Of a stretch of DNA of 64,000 nt, positions 18,031-26,408 are shown in pieces. The notes under the pieces were generated by a model. It saw only the letters and a list, made by a program, of their open reading frames with translations. It was not told where the DNA came from and ran no database searches. The stretch spans positions 1 through 64,000 of the forward strand of contig CAZYHV010000009.1 in NCBI GenBank assembly GCA_964647485.1. The letters run 5' to 3'. Source of the stretch: FW021-bin31 sp964647485. Its GTDB lineage: Bacteria; Bacteroidota; Bacteroidia; Chitinophagales; Chitinophagaceae. Every line of letters begins with the position of its first letter. The stretch's first letter is position 1. The position numbers and the translations under genes were made by a program.

Positions 18031-20421
18031 TTATTCCAATATAACCTTTTTTTTCTTGCCTTGATAAGGCACTTTTTTCTTTTCTCCATTTGGAAGTTCG
18101 ATTATAAATACTCTGTTTTTTAATTCTCCTTCGTAGTTTCCAACCTTATCTCCAATTGTAAGCGTATTGGATTTATCCTTCCAAGTAAAAGTTATTGTAG
18201 AGAATTTTCCATTCTCATAATTATAATTATTATTTTCATCTTCATAAAGCACAAATTTTCCATCTTCTCCCGGATAAATCCTTACTTTGAGGCTATCCCA
18301 TCTTTTCTCAGTTGCATATTTCACTTTTGGACCTATGGGAATAATGGAACCGGCACGTACGAACAATGGTATAATATCAATAGGGACTTTCTTAGTAATA
18401 ACTTGCCCCCCATTATATTCTTCCCCTGTCCAAAAGTCAAACCATTTCACTCCTTTAGGCAGATAAATATTTTCAGTCATTGTATCACCAAAGTCTAAAA
18501 CTTTGGTCGTGTCCCCCTCAATAATTGTCTTTTTTGAGTACATTGGTTTAGTTACCGGAGAAACTAATAAAGACTTCCCAAACATATATTCATCGTTTAT
18601 ATCCAATGCTTTTTTATCTTTTGCAAAATCCATTACAAGAGCTCGCATCATAGTATATTGATTAGCTGTCACCTGCCATGAAGTAGAATATATATACGGT
18701 AGAAACAGATAACGTAAATTGATAGCTTTTTCAATAGCATCATAAATCTTATCCCCTTCCTGACCAAATTGATAAATTTCTCGCGGAGCATTTGTTCCAT
18801 GAGAACGCATCATGGGAGAAAACACACCAAATTGAACCCATCTCGTATAAAGTTCTCGGTACTCCGCATTGTGAAGGGGATCTTTATAATTGGCAAGAAA
18901 AAAGCCACCTATATCACTGTTCCAATAAGGGATACCTGTCAGAGAAAGGTTTAATCCTGCAGAAATTTGATTTTTTAATGTTTCCCAAGAAGCTTGAATA
19001 TCACCAGACCATACGACATCACCATATCGTTGTTGCCCTGCAAATACAGAACGAGTAAGAATGAATACACGCTTAGAAGAATCAATGGATCGTTGATGCT
19101 TGTAAACTCCACCTACCGTCATTAGAGGGTAAGCATTCCGAACTTTCCTAAAGGAGCCCAAATATGTCTCACTATCAAGATAAGTAGAGTCAGAAGCCAA
19201 AACGTCCGGTTCTGTCGAGTCCATCCACCATCCATCAATTCCCAACGAGAAAAGGCCATTATTCAAATATCTCCAATAAATGTCTCTGGCTTTAGGATTA
19301 TAAGCATCATAGACCCTTACTCCCGATGGATAATCTGGATTGGGAGGCCAGGTAGAAAGACCGGATTCCGGCCAAGTTTTAAAATCAAAAAGTGCGTCTA
19401 TCTTTTTCAAATCTGCATATTGTCTTGTTTGAGGACCAAAAGAAGACCATATAGATATAATCATGTGAGTATTCAAATCATGAACTTCATTTACCATCTT
19501 TTGAGGGTTATAAAATTGGGGGTTAAGAAAATCCATAGCATTCCACAAATAGTTACTCCCCCAATACTGCCAATCTTGAATAATCCCGTCAAGAGGGACT
19601 CCCAATTGACGATATTTCTTGACAACCCCAACTAATTCGTCTTGGCTTTTATAACGTTCTCTACTTTGCCAATAGCCAAAGCACCATAAAGGGAACATTG
19701 GCACTTGTCCCGTTAAACCACGCATATCCGCAATTACCCCATCAGCGTCCTCACCATACATAAAATAATAATCTATTCCTGTTCCTACAACTGAGTTAAA
19801 AGAAGTGACTTCAGGATAATTTTTAAAAACTGTTGGTGAATAATTATCCCAAAACAAACCATACCCTTTTGCAGACAGGAAGAATGGAACATAATCATCT
19901 GTATTTCCCTGCACCATATTCAGGGTAATATTTCTTTGTACCATTTTACCCTGTTGTTGCTGTCCTAAACCATAAATAGCTTCATTTTTACTCAATTTAA
20001 AGGCCTGTCCTACACTATATGTCTGAATACCGGAATCCTCATAGTCCATAAATACAGTTCCATTACTTTTTTCCGATAGCAACTTTTCCCCCTGATTGGT
20101 AAAAAACGAAAGGCTTCCATCTTCTAAATTTAAAATTACCCGAATACTCTCACTTTTTACGATTAATTTTTTACCTTTTTCTTTTATAGCCAAATCAATT
20201 TTTTGGGGAGAAGAAACTACAGAAAGGCTCTTCTTATCAAAACAGGATTTTACAGGGAATTTTATTACCCTTACTGTAGAGGCATTATAAAATTGAAGTT
20301 CTACCACTACAGAATCAATGATTGATTTTATCCCATAATCAGTCCTCAAGAAAGACTGTGCTTTAAGAGTAACTACACTACTAAGCACCAATAGCATTAC
20401 AAAAAAGAATCGATTTCTCAT
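18031..20421 (-). CDS. GH31 alpha-xylosidase/alpha-glucosidase
   Basis: The 796-residue protein has a signal peptide ending near LKAQS (residue 22). Residues about 25-240 form the N-terminal beta-sandwich, followed by the TIM barrel. The nucleophile is Asp401 in GIDGWWMDSTEPD and the acid/base is Asp474 in VVWSGDIQASW; C-terminal beta domains, including a DUF5110-like one, complete the protein. The DWQYWG motif and the WMDSTEPD nucleophile motif are seen in many bacterial alpha-xylosidases. In a xylan locus it may remove alpha-linked xylose or other capping sugars from arabinoxylan side chains; alpha-glucosidase activity cannot be excluded. It lies inside the accessory operon, 60 bases after a GH43. 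Confidence 0.9.
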   Translation of the reverse strand: MRNRFFFVMLLVLSSVVTLKAQSFLRTDYGIKSIIDSVVVELQFYNASTVRVIKFPVKSCFDKKSLSVVSSPQKIDLAIKEKGKKLIVKSESIRVILNLEDGSLSFFTNQGEKLLSEKSNGTVFMDYEDSGIQTYSVGQAFKLSKNEAIYGLGQQQQGKMVQRNITLNMVQGNTDDYVPFFLSAKGYGLFWDNYSPTVFKNYPEVTSFNSVVGTGIDYYFMYGEDADGVIADMRGLTGQVPMFPLWCFGYWQSRERYKSQDELVGVVKKYRQLGVPLDGIIQDWQYWGSNYLWNAMDFLNPQFYNPQKMVNEVHDLNTHMIISIWSSFGPQTRQYADLKKIDALFDFKTWPESGLSTWPPNPDYPSGVRVYDAYNPKARDIYWRYLNNGLFSLGIDGWWMDSTEPDVLASDSTYLDSETYLGSFRKVRNAYPLMTVGGVYKHQRSIDSSKRVFILTRSVFAGQQRYGDVVWSGDIQASWETLKNQISAGLNLSLTGIPYWNSDIGGFFLANYKDPLHNAEYRELYTRWVQFGVFSPMMRSHGTNAPREIYQFGQEGDKIYDAIEKAINLRYLFLPYIYSTSWQVTANQYTMMRALVMDFAKDKKALDINDEYMFGKSLLVSPVTKPMYSKKTIIEGDTTKVLDFGDTMTENIYLPKGVKWFDFWTGEEYNGGQVITKKVPIDIIPLFVRAGSIIPIGPKVKYATEKRWDSLKVRIYPGEDGKFVLYEDENNNYNYENGKFSTITFTWKDKSNTLTIGDKVGNYEGELKNRVFIIELPNGEKKKVPYQGKKKKVILE

Positions 20422-20481
20422 ATTTTACATTTTAAAAATTCTCATTTATATTTTTATTGAAAGAACTTGCTTTGCAACAAC

Positions 20482-22056
20482 TCATTTTTCACCCGTTGTT
20501 AACTTGAAATAGTCCACATCTACATATCCCCCCGATGATTTAGTGGCATAGTTAAATATAGCAAATCTATATCCTACAAAATGAGAAAGGTCATAGACCA
20601 TTCTAAGGGGTTTACCCAAAGACTCCCAATGATGACCATCGAGACTATAGTAAAAATATCCTTCATCAGTTTGTTTCCGATAATCAGCACTTGTCTTTAA
20701 ATAAACCCTGCTACCAGTAAAGGGAATTTCCTTTATCCTTCCTTTTTTGTCATGAATACTACCATTACCGGCATTTTCCACATAAATATATTTTTCACCC
20801 TCCTCCATTCTAACTCCTATTACTCCAAATTGACTTTGCAAAAGACCTATTCCTGCAAAATCCCCATCTTTCATATGTCCAATATCCATGGCTATTTCTC
20901 CTGAACAGGTAGGACCAAATGTACGCTGTGTCAGAGTATTTTTAGCGGAAAGGAAACCACTATCTATTCTTGAAGTTGTTAGTCTCAAATATCCTTTTAG
21001 GGCTTTCACAGACCAATATTTATTATCAGGATTATGATTCCATTCCCATTGTAGTGGTAAAGCACGTTCTCCGGGTTTGCGATTAAAATTATCAGAAGTT
21101 ACAATCTCGGGGATTTCTGGTTGATCGGCTATAATATCGAGTGTATCAGGCACCACTCCATCCTCTCCAAATACAGGCCAGCCGTTTTCCCATTTCATTG
21201 GAACAATATAGGGCACTCTCCCCACAGCACCATAATCCCGGAAAAAATAGCCATACCATTTCCCATTAGGAGAATCCACAAAACCGCCCTGTGCAATACC
21301 TTTGTCATGTAAAATCACCTTTCCCTCATATGGACCTCTGATATTATCAGAACGAAATAATAATTCCGTACGCATATCTCCTTTCGGCCAGTCAATCAAA
21401 AAAAGATAGTACTTGCCATTTTCCTTAAACATTTGTGCACCTTCAGCTGGTAATCCTTTTGGCTTGTCCTTAATAATAGCATCGGCATCTTCTATGATAG
21501 TGATTACACTATCATTTTTGAAACCTGTCAGATCAGCTTTTAATTCCCTTAATTTAATTTCCCCTCCGGGAATGATCATATAAACCCTGCCATCATCATC
21601 AAAAAATAAGGAATGGTCATGCTCTTTAGGTCCAAATACACGTCTCTTCCACGGTGTTTTGGTAGGGTCTTTAGTAGAGAAAATATAATTTTTTCCTGTA
21701 TTATTCGAAAAAGTAGATACATAGAAAGAATCATTGTGATACCTGAGACTACTTGCCCATGTACCGCCCCCATAACTATTTTTCCCATTTCTTAACTCAA
21801 ACTCATCTCTGTTATCCAAGATATTGTAAGCATAACTGACAATCTTCCAGTCTATCAAGTTTTTCGATTTCATGATGGGTACTCCCGGTGTCATGTGCAT
21901 CACTGTACTGCTCATATAGTAAGTATCTCCTACCCTAATGATAGATATATCCGGCACATCTGCCCAAATGATCGGGTTGTGTGCCTTTTTCTGGGCAGTG
22001 ACCTCAAAGAAAAAGAAAAGAGAAAGTATAAGAGCATAGATTTTCAAATAACTCAT
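20482..22056 (-). CDS. GH43 enzyme with C-terminal beta-sandwich
   Basis: The protein is 524 residues with a signal peptide ending at VTAQK (about residue 22). The GH43 base is Asp36 in ADVPDIS, the pKa modulator is in EHDHSLFFDDDG and the acid Glu is in GLPAEGAQMFKENGKYY. The C-terminal 200 residues form the concanavalin-like domain found in xylan-active members. It is closely related in layout to the GH43 at 24801-26408; the two flank a pair of DUF1593 genes, giving the mirrored order GH43, DUF1593, DUF1593, GH43. It probably acts on arabinose or xylose residues of arabinoxylo-oligosaccharides. About 235 A+T-rich bases without a gene separate it from the preceding DUF1593 gene. Confidence 0.88.
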   Translation of the reverse strand: MSYLKIYALILSLFFFFEVTAQKKAHNPIIWADVPDISIIRVGDTYYMSSTVMHMTPGVPIMKSKNLIDWKIVSYAYNILDNRDEFELRNGKNSYGGGTWASSLRYHNDSFYVSTFSNNTGKNYIFSTKDPTKTPWKRRVFGPKEHDHSLFFDDDGRVYMIIPGGEIKLRELKADLTGFKNDSVITIIEDADAIIKDKPKGLPAEGAQMFKENGKYYLFLIDWPKGDMRTELLFRSDNIRGPYEGKVILHDKGIAQGGFVDSPNGKWYGYFFRDYGAVGRVPYIVPMKWENGWPVFGEDGVVPDTLDIIADQPEIPEIVTSDNFNRKPGERALPLQWEWNHNPDNKYWSVKALKGYLRLTTSRIDSGFLSAKNTLTQRTFGPTCSGEIAMDIGHMKDGDFAGIGLLQSQFGVIGVRMEEGEKYIYVENAGNGSIHDKKGRIKEIPFTGSRVYLKTSADYRKQTDEGYFYYSLDGHHWESLGKPLRMVYDLSHFVGYRFAIFNYATKSSGGYVDVDYFKLTTGEK

Positions 22057-22291
22057 ATTTAATTCTTTAATATTTTTATTCTAACAACTGATTTCATAAT
22101 AAAGTACAAATAAATTATGTTTCTACTAAATAAACATCGTTATCTATTTTACATTTTCTCCAACGAAGCTTCAGAAAACTATTCAATCAACATATTCTAT
22201 CGATATACGTAATCCTTAAGATTGGAAATTTACTAAGCAAAAATCATTTTAAAATAATATCCAATATTATATTTATATCCATTCAGCACAT

Positions 22292-23698
22292 TCATATCAT
22301 CTTAATAATAATTCTACGATAGCTAGTCAAATTAGGATGCCCATTATCCCTTGCCTCACATATCACATGTATATCTCCTCCTGAAAAACCTACTGGAATT
22401 TTAACTTTAACACGGGACTTATTTTTGCCAATAAGAATATTATCTCTTTTATATCTCTCAACATCAGACAAAACATACCAAGTATAAATCAGATTATCTC
22501 CGTCGGGGTCATAGCTTTCCGAAGCGTTGAGTATAACAGAACTCCCCTGCACCGAAGTAATCATAAAATCGGCAATGCTGCTGTCCCCATTGATAACAAC
22601 AATTGGGTTTCGATTGCCGATGCCATCTTTTGCCCAGTCCATCCGGGCAGCAAAATCATTGAACATAGCTTGCAAGAAATATTGTTCATATTTCTTGCAA
22701 ACAGTATATGTTTGTTTTTTATAATTTGTATAAGCATACGTTTTATCATCAGGGCTTATTGACCACTCAAAAAAACCTCCCCACCCCCCGTATCCGGGAT
22801 GTTCAGGATTATTGAGCCCATTTGGCAAGACATACAGGAATGAGGGCGTATCTCCTTCTACTCCGTATTTATACTTTGGATACATACTACCCAAGGCTCC
22901 ATGATCCTGGATATGTGTTGCATATTCAGCCCACTTATTTCTACCGGTACCACTCTGATATTTCCATGCACATTCATCCCAGATGAAAAAGAGATCATTT
23001 TTAAATTCCCCGCGCATCCATTGTTGAGAGCTGACACTATAAGGGGTATTCTGACCACGATCCTGGTCTGTTATTGTGTAGACACGAATTTTGTGCAAGA
23101 AAGAATCGAGCTGCTGTTTACTTCGATTTTCACGCACCTGCCATATAGCCTGGGCAAGTGTATTGGCTCCTCCCCAGGCAAGTATCCATACAGGGCGTTT
23201 ATCCTTTCGATCAGCCATTTTAATAATCAAATTACTGCCCGGAGAATCATTTCCCTTACCAATATATTTCATCCCTCGCTTCTGGCTACCAACTACTGTA
23301 TGAGAACGTAAATAATCAGCACTTGGCCAGTAACCTATTTTTTGATGAGATTCATCGGGAAGAAAGCCATTCTGATTAGATCGCTTTAGCAAATTAGGCA
23401 AATCCTTTTCATAAGCATTAATTGCATTATAAATTAAATTAACCCAATTTGCATTGTTACCACCACTACTCCACCCGGTAGTAGCCACTAATCCATCAAT
23501 TTCAAACTGGTCTGCATAGACAAGAAGATGAATCAATGATTCCATGTCATCAGGTTCTATGTTATCTGGAGAAATATCTGTTAGCACGATAATCCGCGGC
23601 TTGAGTGAATCTGTCAAAGGAGTAGCAAAAAGAATACAACCTGAAAACAAAAGAATGCTGAGCAGTAATAATCTTCTTGTATATTTTATAAACATCAT
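22292..23698 (-). CDS. DUF1593 nucleoside-hydrolase-like protein with C-terminal Ig-like domain
   Basis: The longest open frame starts at 23854 but overlaps the preceding gene. I place the start at 23698 (or 23695), one base after that gene's stop, which gives a signal peptide with RRLLLLSILLFSGC. About residues 30-350 form the PF07632-type nucleoside-hydrolase-like domain: RIIVLTDISPDNIEPDDMES, IDGLVATTGW, WILAWGGANTLAQAIW and GDTPSFLYVLPNGLNNPEHP. The C-terminal region (DNLIYTWYV...GGDIHVICEARDNG) looks like the Ig-like domain that follows it in Sde0182-type proteins. The enzymatic activity of this family is not established. The kept acidic TDxxxxxxxPDD pattern resembles the metal site of nucleoside hydrolases, so a pentofuranosidase role is an inference. 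Confidence 0.82.
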   Translation of the reverse strand: MMFIKYTRRLLLLSILLFSGCILFATPLTDSLKPRIIVLTDISPDNIEPDDMESLIHLLVYADQFEIDGLVATTGWSSGGNNANWVNLIYNAINAYEKDLPNLLKRSNQNGFLPDESHQKIGYWPSADYLRSHTVVGSQKRGMKYIGKGNDSPGSNLIIKMADRKDKRPVWILAWGGANTLAQAIWQVRENRSKQQLDSFLHKIRVYTITDQDRGQNTPYSVSSQQWMRGEFKNDLFFIWDECAWKYQSGTGRNKWAEYATHIQDHGALGSMYPKYKYGVEGDTPSFLYVLPNGLNNPEHPGYGGWGGFFEWSISPDDKTYAYTNYKKQTYTVCKKYEQYFLQAMFNDFAARMDWAKDGIGNRNPIVVINGDSSIADFMITSVQGSSVILNASESYDPDGDNLIYTWYVLSDVERYKRDNILIGKNKSRVKVKIPVGFSGGDIHVICEARDNGHPNLTSYRRIIIKMI

Positions 23699-23699
23699 A

Positions 23700-24785
23700 T
23701 CAATTCGTATTTTTATTTTTACGTAAAGGTAACATCCAGTCAGCACGTCGCGCAAAATCCTTCTGGACTTCAGAACTAAACTTAGACACACTCCTAGGAC
23801 CTGGTCCATCAAACCAATGATTGGTAGAAGAATCTTTACGAATAAATTGTCCACCCCAACTTTCCTGATTTGGTTTTTCAGGATTGTTCAAGCCGCGTAC
23901 TGCACTAACTAAGTATAAGAAGGAAGGGGAATCTCCCTCTTTTTGTCCCGGATTCCTTGGATCATTGCCGCTGCTCGGATAAGCAGCACCGAGCGGTCCG
24001 TGTCCATGTCGAATGTGTTTATTAATCCAATTCAGGTCTCCAAGTTTAGAATCCTGAGCAAACATACCAAACCATGTAGTTTCGGAATCAATGATAAACA
24101 AATTTGGAAAATTATCGATCAGCCATTGTGCCGAACCATCTTGCTTGTCAATCATGTAAATACGAAGCTTGCCAATGAAGCGCTCCAACTCTACATGACT
24201 GCGCATGTGTTGTACTTTCCAGATAGCTTGTGCAATTTCACGTGGACCACCCCATACAAGAACCCATACGGGGCGTGGGTCAGGTTTGTCTATAATACGA
24301 ATGATGGCATCAGAAGCTTTGCTGTCCATACCTTTGCCGATAATTCCATCTACCGGCTTACCCCAAGTATTATCCCTGCCCTGCCAAGTGACTGAACGTA
24401 ACTCATCAGCAGTGGGATAGCGTGGATCATGCTTCCTTAAATTTTCATCCACTTGGTCGTATAAACAGAGTATATCCAGAATATTCTGCCTTCTTGCTAT
24501 ATTAGCTAATGTTCCCGCTGATGCTATCAAACCTTCAATATAAAAATTATTTGTATATAACAAAAAACGAATCATTGATTGTATATCATCTGGATCACTA
24601 CGCATACTGTCTGGACCATAACCAGCCTTAATTGGAATAACATCCAAAGGAGGAAAGTCTGTCGAAACGATCACGCGAGGGCAACAATTTATTCTCCCCG
24701 TAGTTTCCTGGGCCATTGCATCCAAATAGACTACTACAAATAAAAAGTAGAATAAAAATGCCTTTTTAAAAACATTAGGAATCAT
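23700..24785 (-). CDS. DUF1593 nucleoside-hydrolase-like protein (short form)
   Basis: The protein is 361 residues with a signal peptide ending near DAMAQE (residue 26). It carries the same family domain as its neighbour: VIVSTDFPPLDV, SDPDDIQSMIRFLLY, IEGLIASAGT, WVLVWGGPREIAQAIWK and EGDSPSFLYLVSAVRGLNNP. It lacks the C-terminal Ig-like domain. It sits 15 bases after a GH43 stop and 1 base before the second DUF1593 gene, so the three are co-transcribed. Several such proteins occur in plant-polysaccharide loci, and a relative has been described as cellulose-binding, but no catalytic role is known to me. The tandem pair inside an arabinoxylan block suggests action on side chains. Confidence 0.82.
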   Translation of the reverse strand: MIPNVFKKAFLFYFLFVVVYLDAMAQETTGRINCCPRVIVSTDFPPLDVIPIKAGYGPDSMRSDPDDIQSMIRFLLYTNNFYIEGLIASAGTLANIARRQNILDILCLYDQVDENLRKHDPRYPTADELRSVTWQGRDNTWGKPVDGIIGKGMDSKASDAIIRIIDKPDPRPVWVLVWGGPREIAQAIWKVQHMRSHVELERFIGKLRIYMIDKQDGSAQWLIDNFPNLFIIDSETTWFGMFAQDSKLGDLNWINKHIRHGHGPLGAAYPSSGNDPRNPGQKEGDSPSFLYLVSAVRGLNNPEKPNQESWGGQFIRKDSSTNHWFDGPGPRSVSKFSSEVQKDFARRADWMLPLRKNKNTN

Positions 24786-24800
24786 GCAAATTATTTTAAT

Positions 24801-26408
24801 TTAATATGCATAAGTTTTAACTCCCGGATGCATCTGGAACCAATCAAAATCAACATATCCCCCTAATGTTTGTGTAGCATAATTAAAAAGACACATTTTA
24901 TTACCTGTGAATATAGATAGACTGAATCTCATTGCCAATTCATTTCCCAAGGGAATAAAATGTTTATTATCCAGGCTGTAGGAGAAGGATGCCTGGCTAG
25001 TTCCATAATCAGCCGATGCCTTTAAGTAAATAGTATTTGTTTTTAAAGCCATAGAATCAATAGTCTTACCATTATTCACCATAACCACATATTGAGCGCC
25101 ATTCCATTTCCTGACTCCTATATAGGCATAAGGTTTTTGAAATATGGCCAGACCTGCCACGTCGCCATCCTTCATATTCCCAATGTCCACCTTCGTAACA
25201 CCAATAGTTGGAATAGTACTAGAATAATAGGTAAACATACGTTGAGTAAGTGTATTACGAGCTTCGGGCAAAGCAGATACTACTTTTGCAGTCTTTAATC
25301 TTAAAAATCCAGGTCTCTTGGTTAGTGACCATTTATCAGGGTTCGGATTATGATTCCATCCCCATTGCATTCCCAACTCAGTTTCGTTAAATTCATCAGA
25401 TGTCGGCAACGTAGTAACAGGATATACTTTTCCTACATCCGGTTTTTTGTACGTCACAACTGCTTTTCCATTGACGCCCGCCATCGGCCATCCATTTACC
25501 CATTTCACAGGTTGCAAGGAAGGGAAACGGCCAAATGCTCCCTGATCCACAAACAGCATCGTCCACCATTGCCCAGTTTGTGTTTCAACAAGAGCTCCCT
25601 GATGAATACCAAAATTCACACCCGGTGTGGTATCTCTCATGACCACTTTTTCTTGATAAGGACCGTAAACATTCTCAGAACGAAGCGCCACCTGTATACC
25701 GTCTCTGCCTCCATAAGTAGAATAGAGGTAATAGTATCCATTAATTTTATAGAAATGAGTTCCTTCTAGCCCATGGCGAAGATCCCCTGTAAAAACCAAA
25801 GAATCTTTTCTCTTGGGAGCAAAATTCTTATTAAGCTCGGTGATATATATTTTGCTATTACCATGTACGACATATATCTTTCCATCATCATCAAAGAGTA
25901 AACTTGCATCATAAAAACCCTTGGCCAAATGCTTGATTTTCCAAGGGCCCTCGGGCTTCGATGCTGTACACAAAAATCCACCCTCATCCAGGGTAACAAA
26001 CAGCAAATAGTATTTCCCGTTGTGATAGCGCAAACTGGTAGCCCACTGTCCATGACCGTATCTGTTGCAACTATCAAGATCATAACATTTACTGAAATCA
26101 AAACGAGGAACAGCATTACTACAATATTGCCAGTTTACCAAGTCATGAGATTTCAGAACAGTTACGCCAGGAAAAATAAACATCGTCGTACTTACCATAT
26201 AGTAAGTATCCCCCACGCGAATAACATCCGGATCAGGAAAGTCCGCAGGGATGACCGGATTAGTATATGTCCTGTCTCCGTTATCACTATGGGTTTTTTG
26301 CGCTATTGAACCGGTAAAAGGTATTATTATTAAGACCAGACAAAGGTAAAATGCCCATTTCACTGAAAGCCTTGTATATTTCATTCTATTTTCTCTTTGG
26401 ATAATCAT
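24801..26408 (-). CDS. GH43 enzyme with C-terminal beta-sandwich
   Basis: The open frame has 535 residues. The ATG at 26408 overlaps the stop of the esterase gene (ATGA), suggesting translational coupling; an in-frame ATG at 26384 gives a more typical signal peptide (MKYTRLSVKWAFYLCLVL). The GH43 base Asp lies in ADFPDPDV, the pKa Asp in YDASLLFDDDG and the acid Glu in HGLEGTHFYKING. The C-terminal half is the XynB-like sandwich (WGWNHNPNPDKWSL onward). It is the paralogue of the GH43 at 20482-22056. It probably removes arabinose or xylose from oligosaccharides in the periplasm. Confidence 0.88.
   Translation of the reverse strand: MIIQRENRMKYTRLSVKWAFYLCLVLIIIPFTGSIAQKTHSDNGDRTYTNPVIPADFPDPDVIRVGDTYYMVSTTMFIFPGVTVLKSHDLVNWQYCSNAVPRFDFSKCYDLDSCNRYGHGQWATSLRYHNGKYYLLFVTLDEGGFLCTASKPEGPWKIKHLAKGFYDASLLFDDDGKIYVVHGNSKIYITELNKNFAPKRKDSLVFTGDLRHGLEGTHFYKINGYYYLYSTYGGRDGIQVALRSENVYGPYQEKVVMRDTTPGVNFGIHQGALVETQTGQWWTMLFVDQGAFGRFPSLQPVKWVNGWPMAGVNGKAVVTYKKPDVGKVYPVTTLPTSDEFNETELGMQWGWNHNPNPDKWSLTKRPGFLRLKTAKVVSALPEARNTLTQRMFTYYSSTIPTIGVTKVDIGNMKDGDVAGLAIFQKPYAYIGVRKWNGAQYVVMVNNGKTIDSMALKTNTIYLKASADYGTSQASFSYSLDNKHFIPLGNELAMRFSLSIFTGNKMCLFNYATQTLGGYVDFDWFQMHPGVKTYAY

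Noticed and set aside
22901..23311. 136-codon plus-strand open frame inside the DUF1593 gene
   Set aside because: Antisense shadow of a real coding region with low-complexity content.
23699..23854. N-terminal extension of the 22292 DUF1593 protein
   Set aside because: It overlaps the end of the preceding gene in another frame, and a typical signal peptide begins only at 23698.
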